A stretch of 64,000 nucleotides of DNA from Cricetomys ansorgei (lineage: Eukaryota > Chordata > Mammalia > Rodentia > Nesomyidae). Both the position numbers and the translations under genes were made by a program. Location: NCBI GenBank assembly GCA_026225945.1, contig JAMJFZ010001258.1, positions 13,561,001 through 13,625,000 of the forward strand, read 5' to 3'. The notes beneath the pieces are model-generated. The model did not search any database and was not told the DNA's origin. It worked only from the letters and a program-made list of their open reading frames with translations. Positions 11,465 through 22,379 of the stretch are shown one piece after another. The first letter of the stretch is position 1. Each line of letters starts with the position of its first letter.

Positions 11465-11774
11465 GGCATACAGGCTCTCTAGAACAGTGTACCCAAGGCA
11501 AGCAAAACACATGCATTTCCACAGGCATCGCAAGAGATCACAGTGCGAGGAAGGGCTAGGAAGAGGCCTGGAGGAGGAGGACTGAGCACAGGGTACGCAA
11601 ACAGCTGGTGGCTGCAGCCGGCATACAGGCTCTCTAGAACAGTGTACCCAAGGCAAGCAAAACACATGCATTTCCACAGGCATCGCAAGAGATCACAGCG
11701 CGAGGAAGGGCTAGGAAGAGGCCTGGAGGAGGAGGACTGAGCACAGGGTACGCAAACAGCTGGTGGCTGCAGCC
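11465..11774. repeat. 155-bp tandem duplication, two copies
   Basis: Copies at 11465-11619 and 11620-11774 are directly adjacent. Comparing them by eye I find a single difference, T at 11544 versus C at 11699. The unit starts GGCATACAGGCTCTCTAGAA and ends GGTGGCTGCAGCC. It is non-coding intron 10 sequence and not a known SINE. Confidence 0.95.
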
Positions 11775-14426
11775 CTGCCACTGTCTGAGAGACAGCACGG
11801 AATCCAGACTGGTAGCTCACTCCAGTGATCACAGCACAGGCCTGTGCGGTGCAGCTGGACAACCTGGCTTGTGTGGTGAGAAAGGATTGTCAACAACCTC
11901 TCAATTCTCCAGGCTCCAGCAAGTTCCAGAAAGGAACCTGAAAGTGATCTTTTGTTGGTGCCTGCCCTGGGCAGGCCCGGCTGCGCTGCAGGCTGGGGCT
12001 AGACTGCTACAAACCTGACAGCCATTCCAAGGTCTGTGGTCAACGGATTTCTGAGTGGCTGACAATGCCCATCCCTTCCCCTTGCTACGACGACAATCCA
12101 CACTTTGTCCTGGGCCTTGTTTGCTCCTTGTGTTGACATGTTGTTCTTGCTCCCAACAAGTTTGGCTTTCTTTCCCTCCCTTTCCTTTTCTTCAGGAAGG
12201 AAATGTGCTGTTTACAGAGGCAGGGCCTGCCAAGGAGGAGATCTGGCACCCACGATGGCATGGAGGTAGGGACTAGCAAGGGCTCCTGTCTGCTGTTCCC
12301 CTTTCCCCCAGCTCGGGCAGACAAAGGCCAGAAAACAGCCTGTGGACACTCCCACACTGGAGGGGCAGGGGCATGTGCCTGTGAATAGTGGAGGCACTTG
12401 CTCATTTCCTGCTCTGGGTGGGTGGTGGGAAGTTGGCGTTGGTGGCCAGAAGTGGGTTTGGACTCCTGCTGTGGGCATAGGGGAATTACAGTCTGCTCTA
12501 CCCTAACAGTCACAGGACTCACAATGAAGTGCTGGGACAGACCAAGCTGAGGTCTGCAAAGGAGGCCGTAGCCGGGCCCACCAGTAGGAGAAATGGTAGG
12601 CATCAGAAAAGGGTGCCAAGGGCTGGGCTGGGGACGCACAGGTTGCCTTCTACACAGAACCCAAAGGGGTGCGTGGGCACAGAAGAACACAGGGCCTTGG
12701 CTGAAGGAAAATGGGGAACCTGTTCTTGGGCTGGGGGAGAATTCAGCAATGGTTTCCTAGCCTATCTGGGAGCGTCAGACATCACTGGGAACAGCAGCGA
12801 GGTGTCTTCTCCCAAGCAGAGACCTCCCATTGGGCTGCTAGGGGGTGGCTGGGATTAAGGGCGCCACCTGTGTGAGCGGGCAGACACCACACAGCTGAGA
12901 AAGCATTGCAGGGACTAAAAAAAATAATCTCATGTTTGGTGATATGACCTTTCTGTGACCTCTGGGACTGAAGCTTCTCTCCTTCAGAGTGCCCTGGCTA
13001 AGAACTGAGAAGGTGACTGACTCAGCTCTGGGTGGGGCTCTGCTCAGAAGACTGACAGCTCAGGGTCTATAGGCGGAGGAAGAAGCATGCCACAGCCTTC
13101 AGCAAGGGATGCCTGGGGCAGGAGAGGACATTGGCAGCCGGCTCCAGGGTCTGGAGACCTGCTCACGAAGCTCAAGCTTGGCTGACAGGCTCCATGATCA
13201 TAAGGGTGATACAAGGTGGGATGATACAGTCAGATCTCCTCTCTGGAAAGTGGATGGGCCTGGGCTCACTCTCACCCGTGCAGCAACCCCTTAATGTATG
13301 AGTTTCCACACCTGCCCTATTCTTCAGTACCCTGGGTCCTGACTTCCTCAGGCCTGGGTCTCCCTCAGGTAGTTGAAAGTGGGGGACCAGGTGGCAGCCC
13401 ATGTAGAGGTGGGTATCGAAGCCTGTTGGAAGCCATTCCACCTGCTCTGGCTCTCTAGCCTTCCCCCAGCACAGGGAGGATGGGTGCCTCTGCCTTGCCT
13501 TTCTCTAAGAGATAACAGGCCTGGCTGACAGCCAGAACAAGGTGCCAAGGCTGCTGAAGGCTGATGCAAGACAGTCTCCCTGCGTCTCCCACTTCAGACA
13601 TGACTCACAGACAGCAAGCAGCTCAAAGAAGTCTGGGTCTTTCTACATCCTCTCTGCCTGCAGCATGCAGCTGCCTCCTGCTCCTCTGCCTGCAATAGGC
13701 CTGGGTACACAAGGCTCAAGGAGGCACCGCAGGCCTGGTGAGTGAGTGACAAGGCCTGGAGAGAGCAGGAGCAGGTCTCTGGGTGTGGACTTCTCTCCCC
13801 AAACAGGCCTGGGCCCCTTCTTGGCACAGTGGGGCTTGATCTGTGACTTTGCATGGAATCTCAGGTCTCCAGGAGTCCTATAGACTCCTGGGAGACAGCT
13901 TGCCTTTGAGAGGCAACCTAGAGCCCCACAAGTCATTACAAGCCTAGTTCCCACAAGCTCAGAAGCTGCCTATGACCACAGAGTCAAGACCCTAAAGGAA
14001 AAGTCAAGCTAGCAGTCAGATGCAGAAAATGCTGACTGCTCTCAGGAGGGGAGGAAGGCTCATGTGGGTGTTGGCTTCACTGCTGAGAACCCGGCTGGCT
14101 CAGGCAGGTCAGATGGACTGTTTCCCAGGGCTCCTTGTAAAGAGCCTGAGAAACCCCTCTGGTGATCAAGGGTGCATGCCTGGAGGGCGGGGCCTGAGCC
14201 AGCCTTCCCAGGGCTCTCCCGGGGGTGGCCCGTGGTGGACCACACTAATGAGCCCATAACAGGCCTTTGATTAAGCAGCTCCCAGCACAGCAACTTGATT
14301 GAAACAAGCCGAGGCCAGCAACTCGTTCCCACCGCTCCCTGGTTCCCTGGGCAACAGCCCTTAGGAAGGGACCCGAATGCTGGGAGTCAGCGGTGCTGAA
14401 TGCACCGACTCACTGAGGGGCTGCCA

Positions 14427-14428
14427 GT

Positions 14429-14467
<39 letters not shown>

Positions 14468-14476
14468 CGCGTGCGC
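14427..14476. repeat. (TG)n(CG)n microsatellite
   Basis: A TG run followed by GCGCGCGCGCGC. Alternating purine-pyrimidine throughout. Confidence 0.95.
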
Positions 14477-15504
14477 CAAGAGTGGGAACACCAGCAGCCA
14501 GGGGGTTAGGAATTTGAGAACTGGGTGGGGTGCAGGAGGCTTCCTTCCAGAAGACTGAGGGGCTGCCAGACAGCTGCTGAGTCTTCTGCGGCCCAGGTTC
14601 CTGAGAAGCTGAAAATTTGAGCCACCAGTCCTCAAAAGGAGGACAGAACAAAAGGTCAGACACTCTTCTTTGGTCTGGGGAAACCCCAGTCCGTAGTTCC
14701 CACCTCAGAATGTGCTTGGACTGCTAACACACACATGAACTGCGAGAGAGCTTGTGTTAAGACTTGCTGGTATTACATCACTAACCGGGTGGTGGTCTGT
14801 GGGCTCTGTGTGGCTAGGGTCTCCAGGGGGTCCCATCTCCCACCTCCACACTAGTTCTGTCCAGGGGAAGAGACCTGTGTCCTCCAGTTGTCAGGAGACA
14901 GGGTGTCGGCCCGGGACACGGTTAGGGGTGGGAGTGAGGGTACGCATGGGAGGTGTTTCCACTTGTGCTGGGTTCATTTCAAATGTTACACTTCAGAGCT
15001 TTTGCTACAGTAACTACCAACACCACACAGACAGAAATCTAATGTTACCAAGTGGGACTTTTAAAATGTATTTATAACTTTATGGTTCAAAGTAATTTTG
15101 TTATGAAACAATGTAATAACAACAGTGGAAAACGCAAGATAATTTATGGAACACAATATCCCTAAAGCACTCGCTTCCATTTCTACCTCTGGGCTTAGTC
15201 TGAGAAGAGGGGTTGGTATCCTTTGTTTGCTGTTTGTTTTAATTAAGGGTTAGGACTTGGGGGGGCAGGGAGGAGGCTGTTCTGAGGGAGGAGGGAGTCA
15301 GCTGCAAGCAGATACACGCAGACAAACACAGTAGTGCAGACCCCAGACCGGGCGACCGGGCAACCCACAAAGCCAGTGTAATTCTCTTCCTTTTTACTGT
15401 AATTCCCCCATGCTTTCTCTAACACACCACAAAGCATGGTTACCTTTTAGATGGAGGTCAGATTCTCTTTCCTCAGCCCCTTGATTCCTTTTCTGTTCTT
15501 TCTT

Positions 15505-15643
15505 TTTTCAGACAGGGTCTTACTTTGTAGCCGTCGCTGGCCCGAAATTCAATGTAGAGCAGGATGGCCTCAAATTCATAGGGATTTCCCTGCCTCTGCC
15601 TCCCAAGTACTGGGATTAAAGGTGTGTCTCAACATATCTGGCC
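15505..15643 (-). repeat. B1 SINE
   Basis: Reverse B1: CAGACAGGGTCTTACTTTGT to TACTGGGATTAAAGGTGTG. Confidence 0.85.
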
Positions 15644-16328
15644 CTGATTCCTTTTCTTGATATTCTTGTGAGAGGATGGTAAATTGTTTTCCCCCGGACT
15701 CCAAAACAGCTGAAAGCCAAAATGGAGTATGGGGCAGGCAAATACTCCTTGGAGACCTGGGCAGGTAAGCATGGGAAAGAAGCTGGTGGTTCTTAGCCCC
15801 AAGTGCTTGACAGCAGCTCTGATCCTTGCTCCAAGAAGGGGAGCAGAAATAAAGAACGCTCTGGACAAGCCATCGGGTTCTGCTCAATGGTTTCCATCAG
15901 GAGCAGCTGACTGGTGGGGGGAGCTCTGGCCACTGTAGCCTGCCTGGTCACAGAGTTCGCTTCCTGTGAATTCTAGTGAGGTCTCCATACAGTCACTGGA
16001 GGGTGGCGTCCACACACTCTTCCACCCCCCAGCTCTTGTATGAGAAGTTTTCTCTCCTCACACCTGGATTCCACTGTCACTGGGGGTTCCACCAATGGCC
16101 AGGAGAGTGACTTGCTTCAGGGACTAGGATGGAGGTCGGAAGTGCCCTGGAGCTGTGAAGACAGCAGCAGCGCCCGTACTCCATGACCACACACAGAGCT
16201 CTGGCTCCAAACCCAAGAGGCAGCGCCCAGGTCAGGAGGGTGCCACAGGGAGCTGTCCTGGGAGGGAGGCAGGTAGCAAGGGAGAGCCAATGGGGGAGAA
16301 AAGGAGGGGATAAAAAGATGCTTCTCAC

Positions 16329-16467
16329 TTGTAACCAGGGTCCATGGGCTGCGTAAGGATGCTCCTCGGTGGCAAAGGCGCCTTCCACTCCCGTGGACAC
16401 AAACGTGATGGCCATGTCACCTGTGATACTCTTATAGGTGAAGTGCCGGCCATGCAGGAGTCTGCCC
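16329..16467 (-). CDS. Sufu: Sufu coding exon 10 (residues 386 partial to 432)
   Basis: This 139-nt exon begins after CATCCACAG with the last base of Arg386, then encodes GRLLHGRHFTYKSITGDMA, ITFVSTGVEGAFATEE and HPYAAHGPWLQ. It is core beta-structure of the C-terminal lobe that helps close on the GLI peptide. No difference from the remembered human sequence is visible. The donor is CAA followed by GTGAGA. If this donor is skipped, the frame stays open for 83 more codons into the intron (stop at 16077). This matters because shorter SUFU isoforms ending near residue 433 are known in human. Confidence 0.97.
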
Positions 16468-17787
16468 CTGTGGATGGGACATGGAGACAGTGGGGATCTG
16501 AGCCTAGAAACACAATCCCTAGCCGAGTTGGCTGGGGCTACAGAGCAGTGTTCCCTGAGGCAGACGGCCTGGCCAATGCCCTCTTGATGGCCCACCCGCC
16601 CACCCACAGGAGGCTTCAACCAAACACATCAGTGAAAGGCCTCTGTGACCAGTTCTCTAAAGGCATCCTTCCGAAGTGCTCTTAGCCAGTGGAAACTCCA
16701 GACCAGAGCTCAAAGGGCCCAGGGAAGGCGAAGACACTGAGGCCAGAGAGGGAAGTTAACCGTGTCCCCAGTGTCAGACCCAGAAAGAAGAACTCATGTC
16801 TCCCAGCAGGATACTTCTGTGCCTTTGCAGAACCTTCCATTTGTTCTTGGGCTTTTCTGTAACATTTAAGCAGTTATCCTGGAGGCAATAAGCCAATCTT
16901 AAAAAAAATGAAAACAAAACAAAAAAAATCTGAAGCCGAGCATAGTCACTGCAAGAAGTCGATAATCCCCAGTCTGGAAATACATGTGGAGGAGGGACAG
17001 GCAGTGGCAACCAACAGGCAGGGGTGCCAAGCACTGAAGGAAGTAAAACTGGCTTGGCTTTGCGTTCTCAGGTGGCTTCAGTTAACCCTTCCCCAGGCTA
17101 AAAGCCCAAGCCTGTGCCCAAGCAGCAGAGAGGAGGAAATAGCTGGAGTCAGGTGCGGGCCTGGGGCCCTGTTCGCTCAGATCACTGGCTGCCTCTGCTC
17201 TGTTTGCTCGGGCCAATTGGCTAAGGCTGGCTAAACTCTTAACTCCTCCCCCCACTTCTCCGGGCTCTTGGCTCCATGGGCAGGGTTCAAACCATGCAGT
17301 CCCTTCTTCTTTGTCACTGTGCCTACAGTTCAGAGGGATTCTTTTTGCCTCCTCTGATAGCAAAGTGAGGACAGAACCCAACGGGTTATGGAGGAGGCCA
17401 GCTTGCAAGAGATCAGCCCAGTGTGCTGCTCTGAACAAAGAGCTGAGTTCTGACCACAGGGCCAGGGTTTTGACTCTGCACAGCAGCAAAAGAGATGCAG
17501 CTGGGCTTCTGGTCCTTCAAGGAGTCTGCTGGGCTGGTCACTAGGTTTTGTAAAGAGCCGAGTGTCTTGAGTGGGAAATCAAGCAAGAGGAAGTAGAGCC
17601 CAGCCTGTCAGGACTTCCTACTCCTGACAGACTAGCATGGCCTGTGACCCAGCTTATGGGATGGCAGGGGCCACCCAACACCCCAAAGGAAGGCATTGCT
17701 GAAGGACATTTCCTGGACAAATGAAGAGTTCTCGGCATCTACTCCCCATGGAGTCTGACTTTGGAACTTATCAGAGGGCCTGTTGAT

Positions 17788-17905
17788 AAGAAAGCCAGGT
17801 GTGGGCACACACTCTACACAGGGGATCCCTGTGAGTTCAAGGCCAGCCACAACCACATAGTGAGCCCCTGTCTCAAAACAAACAAACAACAACAAATAAA
17901 AACAA
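17788..17905 (+). repeat. Truncated B1-type SINE with A-rich tail
   Basis: AGCCAGGTGTGGGCACACAC, GTGAGTTCAAGGCCAGCCAC, GAGCCCCTGTCTCAAAAC, then AAACAAAC-type tail. The centre is shortened. Confidence 0.7.
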
Positions 17906-17942
17906 AACAAAAAACCAAGCCAGATGACAGACCAACAGGGGC

Positions 17943-18000
17943 GGGGTGCTCTGGCTGGGGCATCTGGCAGGGTTGGGGTGCTCTGGCTGGGGCATCTGGC
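17943..18000. repeat. Short direct repeat (26 bp, period 32)
   Basis: GGGGTGCTCTGGCTGGGGCA plus TCTGGC occurs at 17943 and again at 17975. Confidence 0.9.
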
Positions 18001-18315
18001 CTTGCTGCTCGATTTGAAGATTTCTCAGCCACCTGTGCTGCCCAGAGGCTTGGATGGGAGAGAATGCTACAGGGGCCAGTGACACAGAGTCCCTACGTCC
18101 CCATTTCCCACACAGGCTCAGGACAGAGCTGCCTGAGAGGCTCTCTTCCACCTCCAGCCCTGGACTATGTTAGGTATCAACTGCCCACAGAAGCCGGTCT
18201 AGTTAAAATGGCTAACCCAAAGCTTTAGATGAGCTGTGTTGGGGAAGCAGGCTGTAGCGGCCCTAGGCCTGCAGGGTACTGCCCCGTTCATGTGTAACAG
18301 ACCGTCTCAGCTCAC

Positions 18316-18450
18316 CTTAGGCAGAGAGGAATGAGGGCTCCTGACTCCTGGTTAAATTTCAGATGTACGCTCTCCAGTTGCCGTGTGCGGATCAGCTCAT
18401 GGGGGATAATGGCTGTGGAGCTGTCGCTCTCCAAGCTGTCTTTGCGGCTC
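18316..18450 (-). CDS. Sufu: Sufu coding exon 9 (residues 341 partial to 386 partial)
   Basis: This 135-nt exon starts after CTTTGCAG. It completes Pro341 and encodes SRKDSLESDSSTAIIPHE, LIRTRQLESVHLKFNQ and ESGALIPLCL plus two bases of Arg386. The SRKDS motif holds Ser342 and Ser346, the sites described for GSK3-beta and PKA that stabilise SUFU against Hedgehog-induced loss. Both serines are present. After this motif the chain re-enters the folded C-terminal lobe. The donor is AAG followed by GTGAGC, a strong site. A 0.5 kb TG-rich repeat lies about 0.6 kb upstream in the transcript. Confidence 0.97.
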
Positions 18451-18559
18451 CTGCAAAGCAAGCAGGGAACAGATCAAGAACCACAGGGAGGGGCAAATGG
18501 GACTTTCCCAGTTCCTGGTTAGCAACTATGGTGCCTGGTAACTACAGTAACACCATCCT

Positions 18560-18730
18560 TTACTAGGCATTAGCCGAGGGCCAGCATGGTGCCCAGCACG
18601 GCTCACTGACTGGCTACCACTCCTGACACCCCGTGAGGAGGTCCACTGAGACTGAAGGGGTTAAGCTGCACACCCAGGGTGCACAGCCAGTGAACAGGCG
18701 GAGCTGCATTTGTCTGAAGTTGGTCAGGTT
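18560..18730 (-). repeat. MIR-type SINE remnant
   Basis: TTACTAGGCATTAGCCGAGG, GTGCCCAGCACGG and CCAGGGTGCACAGCCAGTG fit a reverse MIR. Old and diverged. Confidence 0.4.
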
Positions 18731-19054
18731 CTAGAGCCCACATCCTTGGCCAACAGCACCCCAAAGTTCACAGCACAGTGGTTGTCTTGCCCCGGTGAAA
18801 TCCACAGGCGCTCTTTCTTTTCCTGCTGTGAAGTCCTAGAGACCCTCAGCTCTCCAACGCTGATGCGGGCGGGCGGGACAGCGGCTTCCGCCTAGCTGAC
18901 CCTGGAAAGGTTGAGCCTACTCTTGCGTAGGGCCAGGCGGGGCAGAGACAGAGTGATCTTCATCTAACCAGGAGAAGCACAATCGTTGCTGAGGACTGAG
19001 TGTTGGGCCCAAGGAGTCGGATGCCTGTGGCTGGGTGACAGCTGAGCTTCACTG

Positions 19055-19578
19055 CTGTGGGGTGTGTGTGTGGTGTGTGTATGTGTATGTGGTGTGTGTG
19101 TATGTGGTGTGTGTGTGTGTGTGGTGTGTGTGTGTATGTGGTGTGTGTGTGTGTGCGCGTGGTGTGTATGTATGTTTATGTGGTGTGTGTGGTTGTGTGT
19201 GTGTGTGGTGTGTGTGTGTGTATGTGGTGTGTGTGTGTATGTGGTGTGTGTGTGTGGTGTGCACATGTGTGGTGTGTATGTGGTGTGTGTTATGTGTATG
19301 TGGTGTGTGTGTGTGGTGTTCATATGTATGGTGTGTGTGTGGTGTATGTAGCGTGTGTGTATGTGTATGTGGTGCATGTGCGCTGTGTGGTGTGTGTGTG
19401 TGGTGTATGTGTATGTGGTGTGTGTGTGTATGTGGTGTGTGTATGTGGTGTGTGTGTATGTGGTGTGTGCGGTATGTGGTGTGTGTGTATGTGTGTGTGT
19501 ATGTGGTGTGTGTGTGCTGTGTGGTGTATGTGGTGTATGTAGTGTGTGGTATGTGTGTGTGTATGTGGTGTGTGTGCA
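19055..19578. repeat. TG-rich compound repeat (TGTGGT / TGTATG units)
   Basis: About 520 bp of TG dinucleotides punctuated by GTGG and TATG variants, with unit lengths irregular between roughly 10 and 30 bp. Open frames on both strands here (Cys/Val-rich, His/Thr-rich) are products of the repeat and not genes. On the Sufu transcript it reads CA-rich. Confidence 0.97.
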
Positions 19579-20454
19579 AGTTCTGAACTGGATCCCTCAT
19601 GACAGTGACCTTGGCCACACTAAACTGTCACTGCTGCCTCCTGCTCCCTGCAGCTCAGCTTGTCCCACAGCTGGGCTATGGGTCCCTTCTCAGTCTGACT
19701 TTTGCTTTTCAAAGTCAGCTGTCCTCACTGACCTCTCAATCTACCCTAGCAGGAGGGTCATCTAATCATTCCATTTAAAGATGGGGTTCTGTGTGGGCTG
19801 GGAAACCCAGAACAATTTTTCAAATGTCCACCAAACTACTAGGTGAGGAGCATTCATTGTTTTTAAATCTTTCAAGCAGCAGCGGGAGCTACTCGGGATG
19901 TCTGAGCTGGACAGCCACCCAGGTAGACCTACCTGCCTTACAAATGGAGGGCAAGCACAGGGCTGATAGCCAATGAGGCACCTGACAGGCAGAGCCCTTC
20001 CCCAGGGCGAGCAAGAGGCCAGCACTGGCAGCAAGGCAGTGGCACGTCCCCAGGTGATGGGCAGTTCAGTTCAGCTGTCTGCTCCTCCCAGGATCCACCC
20101 CCTAGACACGCCGCTCAGTCTCCAAGGCATCCCTTCCTGCAGTTTCCCAGAGCTGCCTTGGGAACTCGGCAACCACTTTCACAAGACCTGCAAAGGGCAC
20201 AGACACTGGCCGAGAGGGCTGCGGTGCTTCAAGACTGGAAAGAAACTCAACCTGCTTAATTTACCTCTTTCCTTTCCAAAAAAGGGACATATGCAAAGCC
20301 AAAGCGTGTCTGTGGCAGGCCGGCTTGTGAGCTGGACTTGTGACCACTTTCTGTGCCTGCCTTCCAGCCAGGCACCACGGATGGGATCTGAGGTCACATG
20401 GGGGTATCCCAGGGGCCCAAACAAGAACAGAATACAGGAAACAACAGCAGCCGT

Positions 20455-20600
20455 GTTTGTCAAGTGCTTCCTGTGTGCCAGGCTCTTAGGTAAATGCACA
20501 GGCTCACTTACTGGGCCCTCACAGCAAGCGTGGAAACTCTCTCTCGTTTACAAATCGAGTGAGCAGAAACCTCCTCAAGGTCACAGCAGGAGTTTTACTT
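20455..20600 (-). repeat. MIR-type SINE
   Basis: AAGTGCTTCCTGTGTGCCAG, GCCCTCACAGCAAGC and CCTCAAGGTCACAGCAGG are MIR reverse landmarks. Confidence 0.6.
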
Positions 20601-21200
20601 TTTGAGGTGCTGGAGTTGAAACTGAGAACTAGACAAAGGCTTTGCCACTTAGCCCCACCCTGAACCCCACTGAGTTAAGCTGCAGGGCCAGGATGTGAGT
20701 CTTGTAGTCACTTCCATGTGCCATCCAGACAACAGGTTCTATCCTCATATAGCTTTCCTGCCTACTGCCTGGCCTGCTGGGGTGGACCTTCCGGAGGATC
20801 CCAGCCTCAGTGGTCCAGGCACAAATGCTGATGAGCAGCCATGGGGGGTAGGGTGGGGGCTGGTAGGGAAGAATCACACAGCACACAGGGCTAGAGAGTC
20901 TCAAGCTGGAGGGAAAAATAAATTGTTGAAAGTCAGCTAAAGTCACCTTGGTAACTGCCACAACACACTCAGAACGAGGACATCAAACCCAACTGCAAAC
21001 AGCTTTAAAGAAGCAGCAAAGAACTTAATCATCTGAAGAATTAATGTGACAAGTGCCCACATTTACACCTCCCACCAACCTTCAATCATTTGAGAAAACA
21101 TACTTTAATCTTTTAAGAAAAAAAAAATCTCAAAATGCTAGATCTGCATTCCTGGAGCCTGGGTATTTCCGGCATGCTGCTTCAATGGAAACGGGGCTGC

Positions 21201-21202
<2 letters not shown>

Positions 21203-21242
<40 letters not shown>
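21203..21242. repeat. (CA)n microsatellite
   Basis: About 20 perfect CA units. Confidence 0.97.
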
Positions 21243-21244
<2 letters not shown>

Positions 21245-21634
21245 GGAGCCCGGCGTTTTGCTGATTTGTTTTTTCTGGACATCGACGCAGAAGCATGAAT
21301 TATTTGTGTGGGCTGGGTGAGGTATTAAATCTGCAGCTGACACAGGTTTGCAATGTTTTGCATGGTTGTCAGCTTAATCTTAGTCATAAAAAAATAAGTA
21401 GTGTGCTCGGCAGCTTGGCCTCGTTTTTCAGCTGGGCTTTCTCCCTTAGTTCTCCATAGAGAAGACGGCAGAGCTCTTGAGGGTGGGGCTGGGAAGAGAG
21501 GGGCAGCTGGGAAGCATGACCTACAGCCACTGGGGAGGCCTAGGGAACAGGGACCGGAAGCATGCTCCATGAGGCCGAGAACCTGAAATCACAAGTGCCC
21601 ACTCTCGGTGACCTTGGCAAATGACAACTTTCTC

Positions 21635-21975
21635 TTTCTTTTTTTGAAACAAGGCTGGTAGCCCAGGCTGGTCTTTGTTCTTTTAAATTTTATTACATTT
21701 GTTTATTGTGTGTGTGTGCACACAGATATGCCAGTGTGCACAGAGGTCAGAGGACAACGTGCAGGGGTTGGCTCTCTCCTTCTACCATGTGGAGCCCAGG
21801 GATCAAGCTGAGGCCACCAGACTTTGTGGCAACTGCCTTTATCTGTTGAGGCACTTCAGCACCCCACCCCGTAACTCCCAAGCTGGTCTTGAACACATAT
21901 CGCTCTCCTCCTGACTCAATTCCTGAAGGGCTGGGATCCCAGGTGTGTCCCTCCATGCATAGGCTTAGCCTTTCC
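21635..21975 (-). repeat. B1-type SINE split by a B3-type SINE
   Basis: A B1-like copy begins at TTGAAACAAGGCTGGTAGCC and resumes at AACTCCCAAGCTGGTCTTGA. Between them (21680-21868) sits a reverse B3 with GAGGTCAGAGGACAACG and CTCCTTCTACCATGTGGAGC. This is a nested insertion. Confidence 0.7.
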
Positions 21976-22379
21976 CTGAGCTCCAACACCTCCAAGAAGG
22001 GAATAAGTAGGCCACTGTCGTATTTCAGTGAGATGCGCCTGATGAGGCATCCGGCAGAGCATGGGCGTCATAGGGATGGTGATGGCTAATAGAAACTCGT
22101 TTGCCTTTATCCTGGGCGCAGAGTCCAGTCGCCTCTGGCCGGGTCAGTTTTCCTGAGCAAAGGTCTGGAAAGGGGACGTCTGAGACTGGCTTGAAAGGGA
22201 TACCAGGAGTAACTGCTTCCGGTCCTGGTCAACCACTGGTGCTCTGGGAAGGCCAGATTAAAGACAAAGAAAACCCCCCCCGAGGCTTTTGCTTCACTGA
22301 GGGAGATGGTGGCCAGGTCATCTTGTTTCTACAATCTGCCTCCCTGCAATTCCCAAACCCCACCGGCCTTTAAGCGGCC

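Larger units (their letters stand above)
7749..16328 (-). other. Sufu intron 10
   Basis: 8.6 kb, with GTGAGA and CAG borders. It holds B1 and MIR copies, a GA tract, the 155-bp tandem duplication and a TG/CG repeat. The stretches 11775-14426 and 14477-15504 are unique sequence in which I recognise nothing. Confidence 0.85.
16468..18315 (-). other. Sufu intron 9
   Basis: 1.85 kb, with GTGAGC and CAG borders. It contains one truncated B1 (17788-17905) and a small 26-bp direct repeat. 16468-17787 is otherwise unique. Confidence 0.85.

Noticed and set aside
12085..12690. 201-codon open frame on the minus strand in intron 10
   Set aside because: Pro/Gln/His-rich low-complexity translation, no family resemblance and no splice context. 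It is a long frame by chance.
19035..19618. Long Cys/Val-rich and His/Thr-rich open frames on both strands
   Set aside because: They are translations of the TG/CA repeat, which has no stop in several frames.
18963..19620. CRISPR-like array of regularly spaced repeats
   Set aside because: The units are simple-sequence variants of irregular length without spacers, in a vertebrate intron.
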